Positions 1-11,814 of a stretch of DNA of 64,000 nt are shown here, piece after piece (positions within the stretch are counted from its first letter, which is position 1; the number at the start of each line of letters is the position of its first letter). The position numbers and the translations under genes were made by a program. The notes under the pieces were generated by a model. The model was not told the origin of the DNA, made no database searches, and was given only the letters and a program-made list of their open reading frames with translations. Source of the DNA: Termitomyces sp. T153 (Eukaryota > Basidiomycota > Agaricomycetes > Agaricales > Lyophyllaceae); NCBI GenBank assembly GCA_018296165.2, contig JACKQL020000006.1:62001-126000 (forward strand), given 5' to 3'.

Positions 1-970
1 CCCCCGAGGCTGACCCAGAAACAACTGACAACTCTACGCAGCCTCTTAATGAGGATGACCTCAACTCCATTGAGAGTCCACAACCTCCCGGCAAACCAGA
101 ACTCGGCGGAGCAGACAGCGTTATCAAAATCAAACCAACATGGGATCCAAAAACCAGTCTCTTTTCCATAAACGAGAATCCCTACACCTCGCCCAGTGTT
201 CCCGTACTACTTCAGATCCTCAATGGCACCTTTGATGCAGACCAGTTAATGCCTAGTGGAAGTGTCTATAAGTTGAAGGGGAACTCTTCTGTCGAGCTGC
301 AGATACATGGCATTTCTACAGGTGGACCTGTGAGTATCCCAGTAATGCTTGAAATCTGGTCAAGGTGACCTAATTTTATTATATGAAACAGCATCCATTC
401 CATCTTCATGGGGTGTGAACTCCTTTTAAATCATTTGATCAAGTTGAATTTGCTGACAATATATTTCAATAGCACTCTTTCTGGGTTATCAAAAATGCCC
501 TGAGTGACAAGTACAACTGGGTTAACCCTGCTCGTCGAGACACTGTACCTACTGGTTTTGACACTAACCTTACAGTCATTCGCTTCTTTACTGACAATTC
601 TGGTCCTTGGTTTTTTCACTGGTGAGTGTTCCTAAGCAAAGATGATGCATTGTGAGACCTAGGTCTATTTTTTACAACAGCCACATTGACTGGCACATCC
701 CTCTGTAAGTCTTGCATGTCCTAAGTGATCTAAGAACTGACATAATTTCTAGTGGTTTGGCAATTGTCTTTGCTGAAGATTCCAAGGGCACATCAGCACA
801 TCTCAAACCTCCTCCTCGTGAGTATCCTAGATTGCATCATTCTAGTTTTCTAAGCTCATTTTGCTTATTTTGATTTAGCATCATATGATGAAATTTGCCC
901 TGCCTTTAGCAAGTATACTGGTGATTTGGCAATTTTGAATATCACTGAACCTCAAGGACATGGGGCCTAA
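1..970 (+). CDS. Laccase (multicopper oxidase), 3' part
   Basis: A secreted copper enzyme that oxidises phenols and reduces oxygen to water; only its C-terminal half lies in the window. Reading from base 3, the exons I see are up to 329, 392-412, 473-621, 681-704, 753-817 and 879-970 (TAA), all joined by GT-AG introns of about 48-63 nt and all in phase. Copper ligands are present: HPFHLHGH is split between two short exons, and the T1/T3 motif reads HCHIDWHIPLGLAIVFAED. The residue ten after the T1 cysteine is Leu, the axial position, which would make it a class 2 (Leu) laccase. No frame damage is visible, and CG dinucleotides are present in the first exon, so this looks like a working host gene. 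The start and signal peptide lie outside the window. Confidence 0.93.
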
Positions 971-3150
971 GCACTTGATACAGGTATCTTTATACATTTT
1001 ATCATGTTTAATTACACCTAGTACATAATGTATTTTCTTCTTTAGTATATACATACATGTAACATTGAGTAGTGAATGGTGATGAAGGTTCTTTGTACAC
1101 TCCTGGCAGGACAGTTTGTGCTTCTTGATAGTGTTTTAGGGAGTTATTTATGCTGGCAATGATGCAATTGCTTGCACCACTTGCAGATTGAGGCCTGCAG
1201 AATCTTCATCAGGGTGCTCTGGGAACACCCCCACACAATGTTCTATAAATGTGGGGTAGCAGAAGACTGCCCCATCTTGATCAAAAGGAAAGAGAAAGGT
1301 GACTGATACATTGCCTCCCACACCAGCTGAGGGGAGTGAAGCCTCCACATTTTCAGGTTGAAAGACAGTGAAGTAGTGCTAGACTGCAAAGGAGAAAGAG
1401 AAGGGCAAAGTTAAGGAGCCCAAACCCTCCACCAATGTGGATGCACAGCTTGTGCTTCTCCTTCAGTGTCTGCAGAATGCAGGAGTTCCAGAAGACATGG
1501 GAGCAGATGTCCTCAAAAACCCAGTAGTGCAGCTGGCACTATCTCAAGCTCTGAATGAACTTGATGCAATGAGAATCCAAAGGGACAAAGCCTGTGCAAA
1601 CCTCTACCATGCTGCCATGAGAGAAGGGAAGCATGTAGCTTACCCTCCTCAGCTTTCCCAGTCAAAGCCTTCCAGTTGGCTAGAAGACCATATGTGTCAA
1701 CAGGAACTTTGAGCATCAAGATGACTTTAGGGGCATGTTGCACCCTATTCACTAGTGATCTCTTATAACCAATAAAGTTTGAACCAAAACCAATCCTTCT
1801 AGTGTGCTGAATGAACCAATACAAGATACATCCAAATGACATAGTTTAAAGTGCCTTAAAGTTCTGCAATTTTGGCAAAGGTTCACAGTGCAAAATGGCA
1901 ACTAGGCCTTCACAGGGTGCTAATGCTTGAATGCTCAAAACCTCCAAATTTTCTAGATTAGTGTGCTTAAAACATGGGCTTTTTTTCTAGATAGAAATAT
2001 GCAGTAAATTCCAAAGTCACATTCACATTCAATGTAAATGTAATAAGAGCATGACCATCATTCAGATTGTTAATAGGATTTATGCCAAAGTGCAAAGGGT
2101 GCAGATGTAAAGCTAGTGTAAGGGGACAACTCTGTTAGGTAATTATGATGGGTAACTCTGACTCTATCCAGCCTTAGTCATAGGAAGAGCATCATCTCTA
2201 GCATTACTGATCAACTGGCCACCAAGCCCCTGTACTCTCCAGATAGTAGTAGTCAGCCCTTCATAGTCATCAGACCCTATTTCCCCTTTTGACATATTAT
2301 TAGTCTTTACTGCTTAGCATACCAAGGCCACTTACCACATATAGCATTAGTCATAGCATAGCCACAGATGTAGTATATAGGCCAGTCTGCAGGATAGATT
2401 ATCCTCTGACCAAACAATAGCAGTGTTCTCCTGGTCTACACATTAAACCAACTGTAAGAACCCCAGTGTCATCCTCCATGTTAGGTTCACTGCACTTGCC
2501 CCTTGCCCAACTCTTAGCTGCCTTTGTGCTCCTTTGACTCTCACTTGTTGCTTGCATCTCCCTACTCTTGCTGGGTTGACCTGCAGAAAATTCATCCCTT
2601 ACAGCTAGCATAGTCAAAGTAGGACAGGCTTTGAAGAGGAGTTGAAGGCAGCATGTGTCACATATGGAAGGAAACAGAGCCACAGTTTTTATAAATGGGT
2701 ATTCAGGCTTTCCATGACTGAGCTAAAAGAAGTGATGAAGGTTTTTGAAAGAGATTTCAAACATGTCCTCTATTTGTAATATGTGTATATCCAATGTGTA
2801 AAGTGTCCTTTGTCAATATGATTATTATTACACATGAAAGTCAATTATTTGAGATCAATTTGTCCTCTTGGAAGTGGACAGGCTCTCTTGCTTGACAAAC
2901 AAAAATTTGCTTTCATCCAATTGAATACATATGACATAAGCACAGGAACTTTCACATCTTTGAGCACTGTCATTATCAAAGTTTGCTTTGGCCTTACACA
3001 AAATGTTACTCAGGCAGAACACAATGATCTTGAATTCTTTCTGGTTGATCAGCAGAATTCTGAGCAGAGTCTTCCTTAGCACCATCTCTTGAAAGCCACA
3101 ACAGGCTCATCAGCACCAATCCTTCCAGCCTCCAGAGTGACCAAAACAGC
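971..3150. other. Low-CpG sequence without a recognised gene
   Basis: This stretch downstream of the laccase is AT-rich with very few CG dinucleotides. The longest coding-like piece is an uninterrupted + frame at 1437-1712 (91 codons, ending QQEL). It has a plausible helical middle with alternating charged and hydrophobic residues, but I do not recognise it. A cysteine-containing minus frame at 2399-2683 is also unrecognised. The overall look is of decayed repeat DNA like that to its right. Confidence 0.4.
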
Positions 3151-4487
3151 TTCCTGAATCATTTCCTGGTAAACTTGTGGCTGCAGGACTTAATTCCAAA
3201 ATGGACAAGCTTTGCATAACAGCCAAGTTCATTGGAGGCCTCTGGACAGTCACTCTAGAAAGAGCAACATGTTTGCCAAAGATATTAAATGCTCATACAC
3301 ACCTTCATTATAATTTCCAGATGATATGGTCAACAATTGCCACTTTTTGAAAGCATTGAGGACTTTTCTGGCAACTACTGATGCATCTGAGAAAAACTAT
3401 GATGATGTTTGTGCAGTACACCAAGCATGTTATTCAGACAACACTTATCTTTTTCTTTTTCTCTATCGAATCTGACATCAAGTCAAGCTACTTACCGGAG
3501 TTACACCAATTATGCATGACCTGTGCACTTCATGGGTCCTTTTGATCTTCTTAATGCCTGCCCAAAGTGTTCTGAGTCTCATTACCACATTGGAACCACA
3601 AATGCATGTTGCCAAAGATCCAACTATTTCTATTGGGCCTGTCATTCAAGCTCCCTATTGTTACAAGACCACAGCAGAACTGATACATTACCTGGAAGAA
3701 TTTACCAAAAGAGATCCTCAAGCTTGCCAAGGTAAATAGCAGGAAATTGTTGAGTACACAAACACTGCTTGCAGCAAAGATTTTCTCAATGCCTGGATGA
3801 CACAACAGTTCAAGAAAGGCAACATTCCTTTGCAGTTATCAATTGATGGTGCCCATTTAACTTCATCAAGACAAGGAATCTGACTGATGGATCTGGACCT
3901 GTGTCATTAACAACCTCTCTCCAAGTCTTCAATACAAGAAGCAATTTGTCATTCCAAGTGGTTTTATTGGTGGTCCTGGTAAACTAAGACTACCAACTCT
4001 GCCATATATTCTTCCCTATACCCTCACTATGTCAGTGCGACTAGTTGGCTGTTATGAGCTGCCAACATTGTTATGAGCTGTTGATATTTGACTACCCTCA
4101 TAATCTGCTCTGCAAAGAGAAGGTTTAGGTATTTGAGATGCATAAATCAAATGATATGCTGATCCACTCTGTTTCTCACCCTGGTAACAGCTGATGGACC
4201 TGCAATGGTCAACATGAATGACATGATAGGTCATAGTGGAATATATGGCTGTCAACTCTCTTTTAGTATTCCTAAATGGTGGCATGATGAATGGTCACTA
4301 CTATCCATGGATGCAGAAGCCAAATGATTAAGCAGTCAGTGGAAATAAGCACCCTGATGTTACATTTGCCCAATTGAAGGCATATCACAAAGTACTTCCT
4401 GCTTGCTATCATTCTAGCCTCCATGACCTTCTTGATTGCACAAAATGCTAAACAGTATAGTCCCCTCTGCTTTTCAACTGCAATCTA

Positions 4488-4700
4488 CAGTGGCTCAGAA
4501 AACTGTCCCGATGATTTATACTTTTTCAAAGATGACATTGGCATGAAGGATTGGAAGTATTTAACATTCTGGTTAAATCATGTAAGATACTATGGCATCA
4601 TGGCTCCAAATTGCATTTTATTTCATGTAACTTAAATCAAAACTGATGTAGTAATGGCCAATTTAAAACATTCACTCATTGGGACAGTTTTTTGAGCATC
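4488..4700 (+). repeat. Left long terminal inverted repeat of the Tc1 element
   Basis: About 213 bp, pairing with 5875-6087 on the opposite strand. It opens with GGCTCAGAAAACTGTCCC and closes, in inverted orientation, with GGGACAGTTTTTTGAGCATC (4681-4700), so each repeat carries its own inverted pair of what may be transposase-binding sites. Confidence 0.88.
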
Positions 4701-4779
4701 TCTAATTTTGGTATTTAGTACTTTGTATGTCCTCCATTTGCCTTGATAACTGCTTGAATCCTTCTAGGCATGCTTTCTA

Positions 4780-5727
4780 TTAGTGGCATACCTCTGCTGG
4801 TATTCCATCCCCCTCCTTTGCAACCCTCTCCCACAATTCATGCACACTATGAGGAGGTGTTTCATACTGCCTAAGCTGCTCCTTGAGGTACTCCCAGAGG
4901 CATTCAATAGTGTGAAGATCAGGGGATTGGGTTGGCCACCAGAGGACATCAAAGTTGTTGTCTTCAAACCACTTTTTAGCCTTCTTGGAGTTGTGTTTGG
5001 GGTCATTGTCCTGTTGAAAGTAGCAGGCACCCTCCTCCATCTCCAACTTTTCAAAGCTCTCCTTTGCTCCATCATCCAAAATTTCACAATACTGCTCTGC
5101 ATTCATAATCCCCACCACCTCTACCAGCTCTACCCCATTCCAACCCATACAGCCCCATACCATGAGATTATTCCCTCCTCCATGTTTCATAGTAGGTGTA
5201 ATGGTTTGGTCTGACCTGCCTTTTCCTCATAGCTTTCACACATACTGCTTTCCATCTGACCCAATCCTGTTAATCTTTGTCTCATCTGTCCACAACATTC
5301 TTTTCCAGTCCTCTACAGTCCAGTTCTGATGCTCTTGAGCCCATTCAAGTCCTAGTTGCCAATGTCTAGCTTTGAGCATAAGAACTTTGCTCTTTGTAGC
5401 AGACTAATACCCCTTCTCCTTCAGCACATTCCTGACAGTCTGGGGAGAGACAGGGTTAGAAATGATGTTGTTGATAAAATCAGTGGCCTGAACAGGTCTA
5501 TCAAGTCTCCCAGTTGAGATTTGTCAAATAATAGCATGTTTATCACATGGAATAAGCTTAGCTGGATGGCCTTCAGGATGGTTTTCCTTGTCCACCTCCA
5601 GCTCTCTACCAATCCTCCCAATAGTAGACTTCCCTAGACCAGTTTTAGCCCCAATCTGATGCAGAGAATACCCTTGAGCAAAGAGAGAAGCAACAGTAGA
5701 GCATTGTGCAGGAAAAATAGCTTTCAT
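4780..5727 (-). pseudogene. Tc1-family DDE transposase, broken
   Basis: On the minus strand the N-terminal part (5727-5524) is a helix-turn-helix region reading GYSLHQIGAKTGLGKSTIGRI. The middle part carries WTDETKI with the first catalytic Asp (near 5285). The C-terminal part (5190-4780) contains FQQDNDPKH and SPDLHTIECLW. Counting between the second Asp and the Glu gives 34 residues, the DD34E spacing of Tc1 elements. An in-frame stop after KEKGY (near 5402) and frame changes near 5520 and 5210 break the gene. The plus-strand open frame across 4783-5214 is its antisense shadow. Confidence 0.9.
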
Positions 5728-5874
5728 GATGGTAGTTGAAGGTCAAGATGTGGTTCAACCAACTTGAACCACTTCCAAATACCACCAAACATGGTCACAT
5801 GACTCTGTTGATATTCCCACATGCAACTTACTCTTTCTTTCTGACTAAAATAGGAATAAACTTGCAAAGTTGAA

Positions 5875-6087
5875 GATGCTCAAAAAACTGTCCCAATGAG
5901 TGAATATTTTGAAATGGCCATTACTCCATCAGTTTTGATTTAAATTACATAAATTGAAATGCAATCTGTAGCCATGATGCCATATTATCTTACATAATTT
6001 AACCAGAATTTTAAATACTTCTAATCCTTCATGCCAATGTCATCTTTCAAAAAGTATAAATCATTGGGACAGTTTTTTGAGCCATTG
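5875..6087 (-). repeat. Right long terminal inverted repeat of the Tc1 element
   Basis: Reverse complement of the left repeat with scattered differences. It begins GATGCTCAAAAAACTGTCCC and ends at CATTG, next to the TA at 6088-6089. Confidence 0.88.
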
Positions 6088-7050
6088 TACAAACATCCAT
6101 TTTGAGTGGGTTTCATTACACATTAGGGATAATGAACATCTTTGTATTAGACTTGATGCATCTTTCAGCCATCAATGACTCTGATCTATTTCTCAGCCTT
6201 GTGGCATGGCACAATTAAGTGTTACTCACATGATTGAAAAGATACCTGGGATTGGAATGCTCTCAAAAGAATAGTCTGGGATGCTCATGTTAAGACTATT
6301 GCATTTTCAACTCCTTCTCTTCCCTCCCATTTTGGGCATGCACCATGGAATTGTGCAGAGAAGATGAACTCTGGTTGCAAAGCTTCTGAATACTTGATCT
6401 ATCTCTTTGGTTTAGGACCAGCTCTTTTTTACTCCATTTGTCCTGAACACCACTGGATCAACTATTGTAAGCTTGTTTGTGGCATCTAGCTCAGGGAAAT
6501 CAAATGAGGTGTCTAGGCAAGGTAGAGGGGGTCAAATGAGAGATTGTAAAAAAAAAGAGGGGTCATGACATTGAGCCACAGCCTCTACCAAACAAAGCAA
6601 CCCTTAGAACACATCAAAGAAGCACATAATCAGGGATTTGAAACATTCTATATTCAGTGACATGAAGATTGTATTCACTTTCTACACCACAGTGTCTCCT
6701 TCTCACTCATATTGCTGCAAAAACCTTTTGTGTAGGGCCATCATCCTGATATGCTCAATGGACTCTGGAAACATTAATAGGCATGGCAAGACCAAGATCC
6801 ATATTCAAATATTTCTGAGTAGGGTATCCTGACTTGCCATGTTGCCATACACACTATTATCTCAAAAGGAATTCAACCATATACCATCTGGTACTATAGA
6901 TGTTTCTAATGGGCCTGACTATGTTCCCTTATGTGCCCATTAAGCATGTTCATGCATTTTTTCCAGTAGAGAAGCTAGGCTTGGATATGACAGCCTTGTT
7001 GGGGGCAGAAGATGAAGACAAAGGACCAGGAGATGACAAAGATGAAACCT

Positions 7051-8750
7051 TCATAGACTGATACCACTACACAGATAATATAGGAGGAAGTCTATACTAA
7101 ACATAGCTTGAGAGTGAGTCCACTGATACATAAAAAGAAACCTAGTCTGTTCCTGCAGCCTGCTTGGTAATGTCTTCTGAGTCAACATCATCAATGAGAG
7201 TGTGGTTGCCATCATTGATTGGCAAAGAGTTGTAGTGCAAAATTCCCTAGAAATATATTTCAATTTGAATAAAGAAATTGAAGAGAAACTTACTGTAGAT
7301 GAATCAGAGCACTGCCAAATAAGTTATTGTCCATCAAGAAATTATTTAATGTAGTAAATTTTCTCAAGAGGGTTGCCTTCTTTTTCAGAGATCAGCATAG
7401 AGCTTGTGGTAATGGGAAAAGAAACTATCCTAGAATCTATGCTTGTTATACTATGTAACAGTTCTGTGGAAGTCCAGACAAAGCATCTATCTGGTTGACC
7501 AAGTGCTTGTATGCCAAATTCCCACCGAGAATGAGAGTTTCATGATCCATCTTCTTGATTTGTTCCATATAAAATCAGCATGACAGTGCAAAGAGATGAA
7601 TGTTAAAGAATGTGTCCAGTAATGACTTGGTTGTCCAAATTGTTGCAAAGAGAAGGCACATGTGCAATGTTGGTGCACAATGCTGTCACACATGTGTCTC
7701 ATCACTCTGTCTCATACTATTATTGTCATCATCTGTCTACACACCTCATACCAATTCCTGCATTCTCAGTTCCCTCTCTATTCCTAACAATGTCAAGCTT
7801 GATGTCACCGTTACAGTCTCTTATAAATTATACCAATCAAAAACTTTCAACTGAACAAGAGCCTTCTATCTCACCTCAGTTTAGTTATTCATCTGGCTAT
7901 CATTCAGCTTCAAGATACCAACATTACCAACATTAAGTGAGATCATGTCTTTTGATACACTTTTGGCTGGGATGAGATATTACATTGTAGCTTTCACACA
8001 TACAGGAACCATTTCAAGCTGCAACTTCAAACTACACCTACCATGTCAAAAATTCTTTTGTGGAACTTCTTCAGCTTCAGAATGCTGCTTTTCATAGAGA
8101 GATTGAGTGCCTTAGAGGAAAGTTAGATATGGTACTATACTGATTCCTGTCTCAGTTGAAAATTTGAGCAATTATTGGATAAATTGAACTCAAGCACATA
8201 TTGACAGACTCTTTAACATCAAAAGACCTCCCACAACTACTCACACAAGAAGATTTCAGCAAGGTGACATTCTGGATAAAATTTGATCACCAGTTATACA
8301 TGAAAAGAGATGTAGGTGAGACTGATGGCTTGGTCACCAAGAGGCAACAATAGGGACAATGTTCCAATGACAAGGACAATTAATTACACTCTTATCTCAG
8401 AAGATGAATCTAGTACACCAGTGGAAGGGAGTCAAATTGCAAAGTTGAGTGAACAGGCATGAATGCAAATCAACTCTCTGTGGGCAAAGGGTCTGTATTG
8501 GGAAAAATGGCAAGATCTTGATGATCAAGCAATGGACTACATTCAAATTGAGATAGAGTCAGATTTCTTTCAGCTTCAACTCTGTCAGGGTTCATGGGAG
8601 CTGGCTGCATGGGCACCACACATTTACTCCTCCTGGAGGAACAACATTCAACTTCAAGAAAGCAAATCCAAGGAGAAAACTCACAAGCAAAAATCTTCTT
8701 TATCTCTTTTGCCTCTCAATAATGTTGACTTAAATCAGAATTCTTGACTT
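7051..8750 (+). pseudogene. Downstream decayed element sequence with a second broken coding region
   Basis: From 7051 to about 8200 I see no recognisable coding block. From about 8220 to 8690 the plus strand gives pieces such as LPQLLTQEDFSKVTFWIKFD and, in the open frame 8463-8747, LWAKGLYWEKWQDLDDQAMD followed by FFQLQLCQGSWELAAWAPHI. They resemble the C-terminal region of uncharacterised proteins that accompany transposons in mushroom genomes. Frame breaks occur between the pieces, and a TGA closes the preceding one at 8459. The reading is tentative. The region may be part of the same element as 3150-7050 or a neighbour. Confidence 0.4.
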
Positions 8751-9040
8751 AGTTCCTACCAACTTATCATTGACTCTACTAAATACATCTGAAATGGCAG
8801 TCAACCCATCTGGACCTTGAACTCCAATTGAGTCAAGCACAAGAAGAGCTGATGCACTGGCAGCCATCCCTACAGTTCCTGTTGCATTGTTTGTATGGTT
8901 CAGCTACTGACTTTTTTCCATTTTTGGTGCCAATGAATATCAAGTTGACTAATATCCTGTAATTATTGTCTTTATTGATTCAAAATCAGCATCTTTTCTT
9001 TTGCAGAAGTGATGAGAACCTCACTGTAAACCTTGATGAT

Positions 9041-10120
9041 TGGCACAACCCACTCCCAGACCTCTGGGCCTCTCCCCCTTCAGCCCCACCTCCACAGAGT
9101 ACCCACCAATGCCCCCTTGACCTGCCCCAACCTATGTTTGCCCACAGCCCCCACCCCAGCTAACTACAATGCTTCTTCAGCAAACCCTGATGACCTCCTG
9201 GCAAACCCCAACATGTTTTCTGCAGGCCTATCATTCCCCCTTCTCCTCCAAAGCCCCTGGGCCCCTCCAACATCTCCTGACCCAGGCACATGCCACTACC
9301 TTGTCCCCTCAACCTACCCAACCACTCCAGAACTTCTCAATGGCTACAGGGCAGACCATGTCCCTAACAGTTCCCATCAGAATATCACTGCAGCCCACCA
9401 TCCCATCAGAACTGACACCTGTCAACTCTGTGTGGCTCCAACAAACCCTGCTGTCACACCCTCAATCCTCAGAGGAGGTCTAGTAGCTAATCTATAAGTT
9501 GTAGAGTAGCATCTATTACACTAGTCTTGATATTGCTGATAATCTTCTGTTATGTTCATGTTCTGTTATGTTTCCTAGTCTTGTCTTGTCTCTATTTCTG
9601 TCTATCATCTTGTTACAGTCTTGTATCCTTGTCTCAATCTATTCATTCTCATCTTGACTCCATCTCATCTTGTCTGCCTCAGTTCCTCTATTGTTGCCTG
9701 AGTTCTTTTCAACTCTAATGCCATTACAAACTCCACACATATGTTTACAACCTCCAAACATTCATAACTAACTCTGGACTTGTTCTAGATCAAACCTGGA
9801 GCCCATCAATATTAATGGATTCCCTATCAATCTCTGGCTCTGCTTCCATCACTTGCATGGTCTCCACTTGCCCCACACCCTCTGTATTTGCCTCTGGACT
9901 TGTACCTGAGTCTTCCCCAAACCCAACCCTTCTTCATACCTTGTCTTAGGCTCCCATAGACCACCCCAGACTTGCTTGGGCCACTTTCCTTAGCTCATCC
10001 TCACAAGCACCCAAAGTCTGGACCTTCTCAGAGCACTAGGGTATAAGCACAGGACATTGTGTCCACCTAGTAAGGTCTCACCCAGTTAAGCTGAGCCCCT
10101 GTGGTCAGCGGAACCTGACA
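9041..10120 (+). repeat. Solo LTR of gypsy family 1
   Basis: A 1080-bp sequence beginning TGGCACAACCCACTCCC (other copies begin TGTCAYGACCC) and ending CAGCGGAACCTGACA. The 5 bp before it (9036-9040) and after it (10121-10125) are both ATGAT, a perfect target duplication. No internal retrotransposon sequence is attached, so it is the recombination product of a full element. It matches the LTRs at 18681-19713, 45937-46992, 53567-55321, 57215-58365 and 62571-63369. Ser/Pro-rich open frames inside it (for example 9033-9497) are LTR sequence and not genes. Confidence 0.9.
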
Positions 10121-10194
10121 ATGATCTTAGATGTCCAGACTTACAGTTGCCTGTGCCTGCTACCTCCTTTGTTCCTGTGCCACCCTTAACACTC

Positions 10195-10447
10195 CTTCTA
10201 TGTCTTCTGCATCTGGCCTCAAACAACACTGCAAATCTGGCCTCAAACATCCTGCACACAGCCCTGAACAACTTCTCAGTTCTAGCCTCAAACAACTTTC
10301 CATGCCCAGCCTTGACAACATCTCACACCAAGCTGTGGACAACATCTGGCACCCAGCCTCAGTAAATATCCTGTACCAAGCCTTGGACAACATTCCATGC
10401 CAAGCCTCATTCAATATCCTACTCCAAGCCTTGGTCCTGCTTCCATA
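10195..10447 (+). repeat. Imperfect tandem repeat of about 30 bp
   Basis: About eight degenerate units of the type CCAAGCCTTGGACAACAT. On the plus strand they read as a ten-residue repeat (LDNI-HQA, LDNIPCQA, FNILLQA and variants) in the open frame 10131-10448. The repeat may be coding (a repeat-rich secreted or structural protein) or simply a minisatellite. No start, domain or neighbour supports a gene. Confidence 0.55.
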
Positions 10448-11789
10448 GCATGGAAGATTCAGTCCATACTCCCATTACTTGGCATGAATGCCAACATGTC
10501 ACCCACTCAGCAAAATGCCAGCCAACCTACTACCCAAGTGCTTGTATCAAAAAATCCTCAAACATAACAACAATGGCAACAGTAGAAGCATCTTGTGCAC
10601 ATATGAAAACAAAGATGCATGTCTTGCCTATTGTAGGAAAAGGTTTTATGGACAAGTCCATCCCTCATTTTGTGGCAATCCTCCATCTTGATGGTAGTTC
10701 ATTGATGTTCATTCAACTGGAACTTGTGATGAGGGACTAGTTAGAGAAGAACCTCAGCAATACCTTGACTTTTGACTGGGTGTCGTCTCTGACAGCTGTG
10801 AAAACTAGTGCATATCCCATGCCATAAGATTCTTGAGAAAACACCAATTTCCCTTGATACAAAGGTTTTTTATTTGATTACCACTTCTATAGGATAGGAG
10901 AGAGCTTGGGTAAATCTTGAGCTCAAGGGCAGGAGATAATGGCTATGAGGACTTGAGAGTTTTACAAGTCCCTCACTATTTGGCTGCATAGCTCATGCCA
11001 AGACTGTAAGGGCAACCTCTGAAGGCTATGGCTCAATCACACAATTGGCAGAGGGAGATCTCAAGTGTATTCAAAAGTCTATGGAAGGTTCCACAGTTCT
11101 AACTGTTGCTGTTGAGGATAGATATACATCACCATTAACATATGTTATATTCTTCCTTACTTCCTCTTATGGTATACCTCCTGTTATCCCCTGCACCATG
11201 AGCACACTGTCAGGCAATTGGTATTTGCTAGTCTTTGTCTTTAAACCTTATTTTATTTTTCCTCTTATTCTAGAGTACATGACAAACACCCTCAGTCAAC
11301 TTTATCTTACATTGAGTGACTGAGGGTGAGTAGAATTAGTCCATCCTTAATCTACAATGACTTAATTACTTCTGTAGACTAAAACTGTGTTTTACTCTGC
11401 AGGTAATATATAGTTGACTTTACATTACATCAAGTGACTGAGGATTAAAACTGTGTTTTACTCTGCACTAACTACTCACCCAGCAGAGGTAGATTCAAGG
11501 AGAACAAGTCTCAGGATTCCCTTGCCAGCTTTTGGAAAAACTGACTCTAGAGCTTCTGAGAAAAACACTCATCAACATCTGAATCTGAAATCCAATCCAA
11601 AAATGGATTCCATTGTAAACAGCCTCAATCTCCAGCCTCTAGGCATGTGACAATGTAAAACTGGTACCATTGAATAGCCCTTGGGCAAAATTACTAGTGT
11701 ATTGAAGATGAGAGGATGAGGAGTTGAATCTCTAATGAATCCAGAGGTGGGGGTTATGCCCACTACTGCCATCTGTGGTTACTAGTCCC
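10448..11789. other. Unassigned sequence between the solo LTR and the gypsy element
   Basis: Short open frames occur (10450-10740, 10488-10691, 11045-11323), none recognised. The frame around 10600-10690 is cysteine-containing. A block at 11310-11470 holds two copies of CTAAAACTGTGTTTTACTCTGCA-like sequence and two of a GTGACTGAGG-containing segment. TGTAAGGGCAACCTCTG at 11005 also occurs at 39678 and, inverted, at about 48714-48730, where it looks like an LTR end. I see no 3' LTR for the gypsy element to its right. Confidence 0.35.
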
Positions 11790-11814
11790 AGAAGTCCTGG
11801 GGCTTGGTGGGATG

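Larger units (their letters stand above)
4488..6087 (-). mobile_element. Tc1/mariner-type DNA transposon, 1600 bp
   Basis: The element begins CAGTGGCTCA and ends with its reverse complement (TGAGCCATTG), and is flanked on both sides by TA (4486-4487 and 6088-6089), the Tc1/mariner target duplication. Long terminal inverted repeats of about 213 bp frame a minus-strand transposase. It sits inside the degenerate transposase-like gene at 3150-7050, whose coding blocks continue on either side, so it inserted later. The two inverted repeats differ at scattered positions and the transposase is broken, so this is an old, dead copy. Confidence 0.92.
3150..7050 (+). pseudogene. Degenerate Agaricomycete transposase-like gene, split by a Tc1 insertion
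   Basis: Translated piecewise, this strand gives, in order, blocks I know from a large transposase-like protein family abundant in mushroom genomes. They are: a Cys pair with FTGPFDLLNACPKC-like sequence (about 3530-3570); an LQLSIDGA block (about 3830); RYKKQFVIPSGFIGGPGK-like (about 3930-3985); ADGPAM followed by GHSGIYGC (about 4190-4250); GHYYPWMQKP (about 4290-4320); then, beyond the Tc1 element, a WDW-like segment, an AEKMNSG motif, a GLGPALFY block (about 6240-6430), YAQWTLETLIG (about 6750-6780) and a C-terminal VEKLGLDMTALLGAEDED (about 6965-7020). Stops and frame changes separate the blocks, so no protein can be made. Family recognition is from memory of the motif order. The order and spacing are convincing; the exact superfamily (KDZ-like is possible) is not settled. 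Confidence 0.7.

Noticed and set aside
4783..5214. 143-codon plus-strand open frame in the Tc1 element
   Set aside because: It is antisense to the DDE transposase C-terminus, which shows the real motifs (QQDNDPKH, SPDLHTIE).
9033..9497. 154-codon Ser/Pro/Thr-rich open frame resembling a secreted mucin-like protein
   Set aside because: The sequence is LTR, shared with five other sites where the frame is not kept. Lack of CG and stops also inflates open frames here.
11310..11470. Pair of direct repeats considered as a CRISPR-like or regulatory array
   Set aside because: Only two imperfect copies, in a eukaryotic repeat region; a local duplication explains it.
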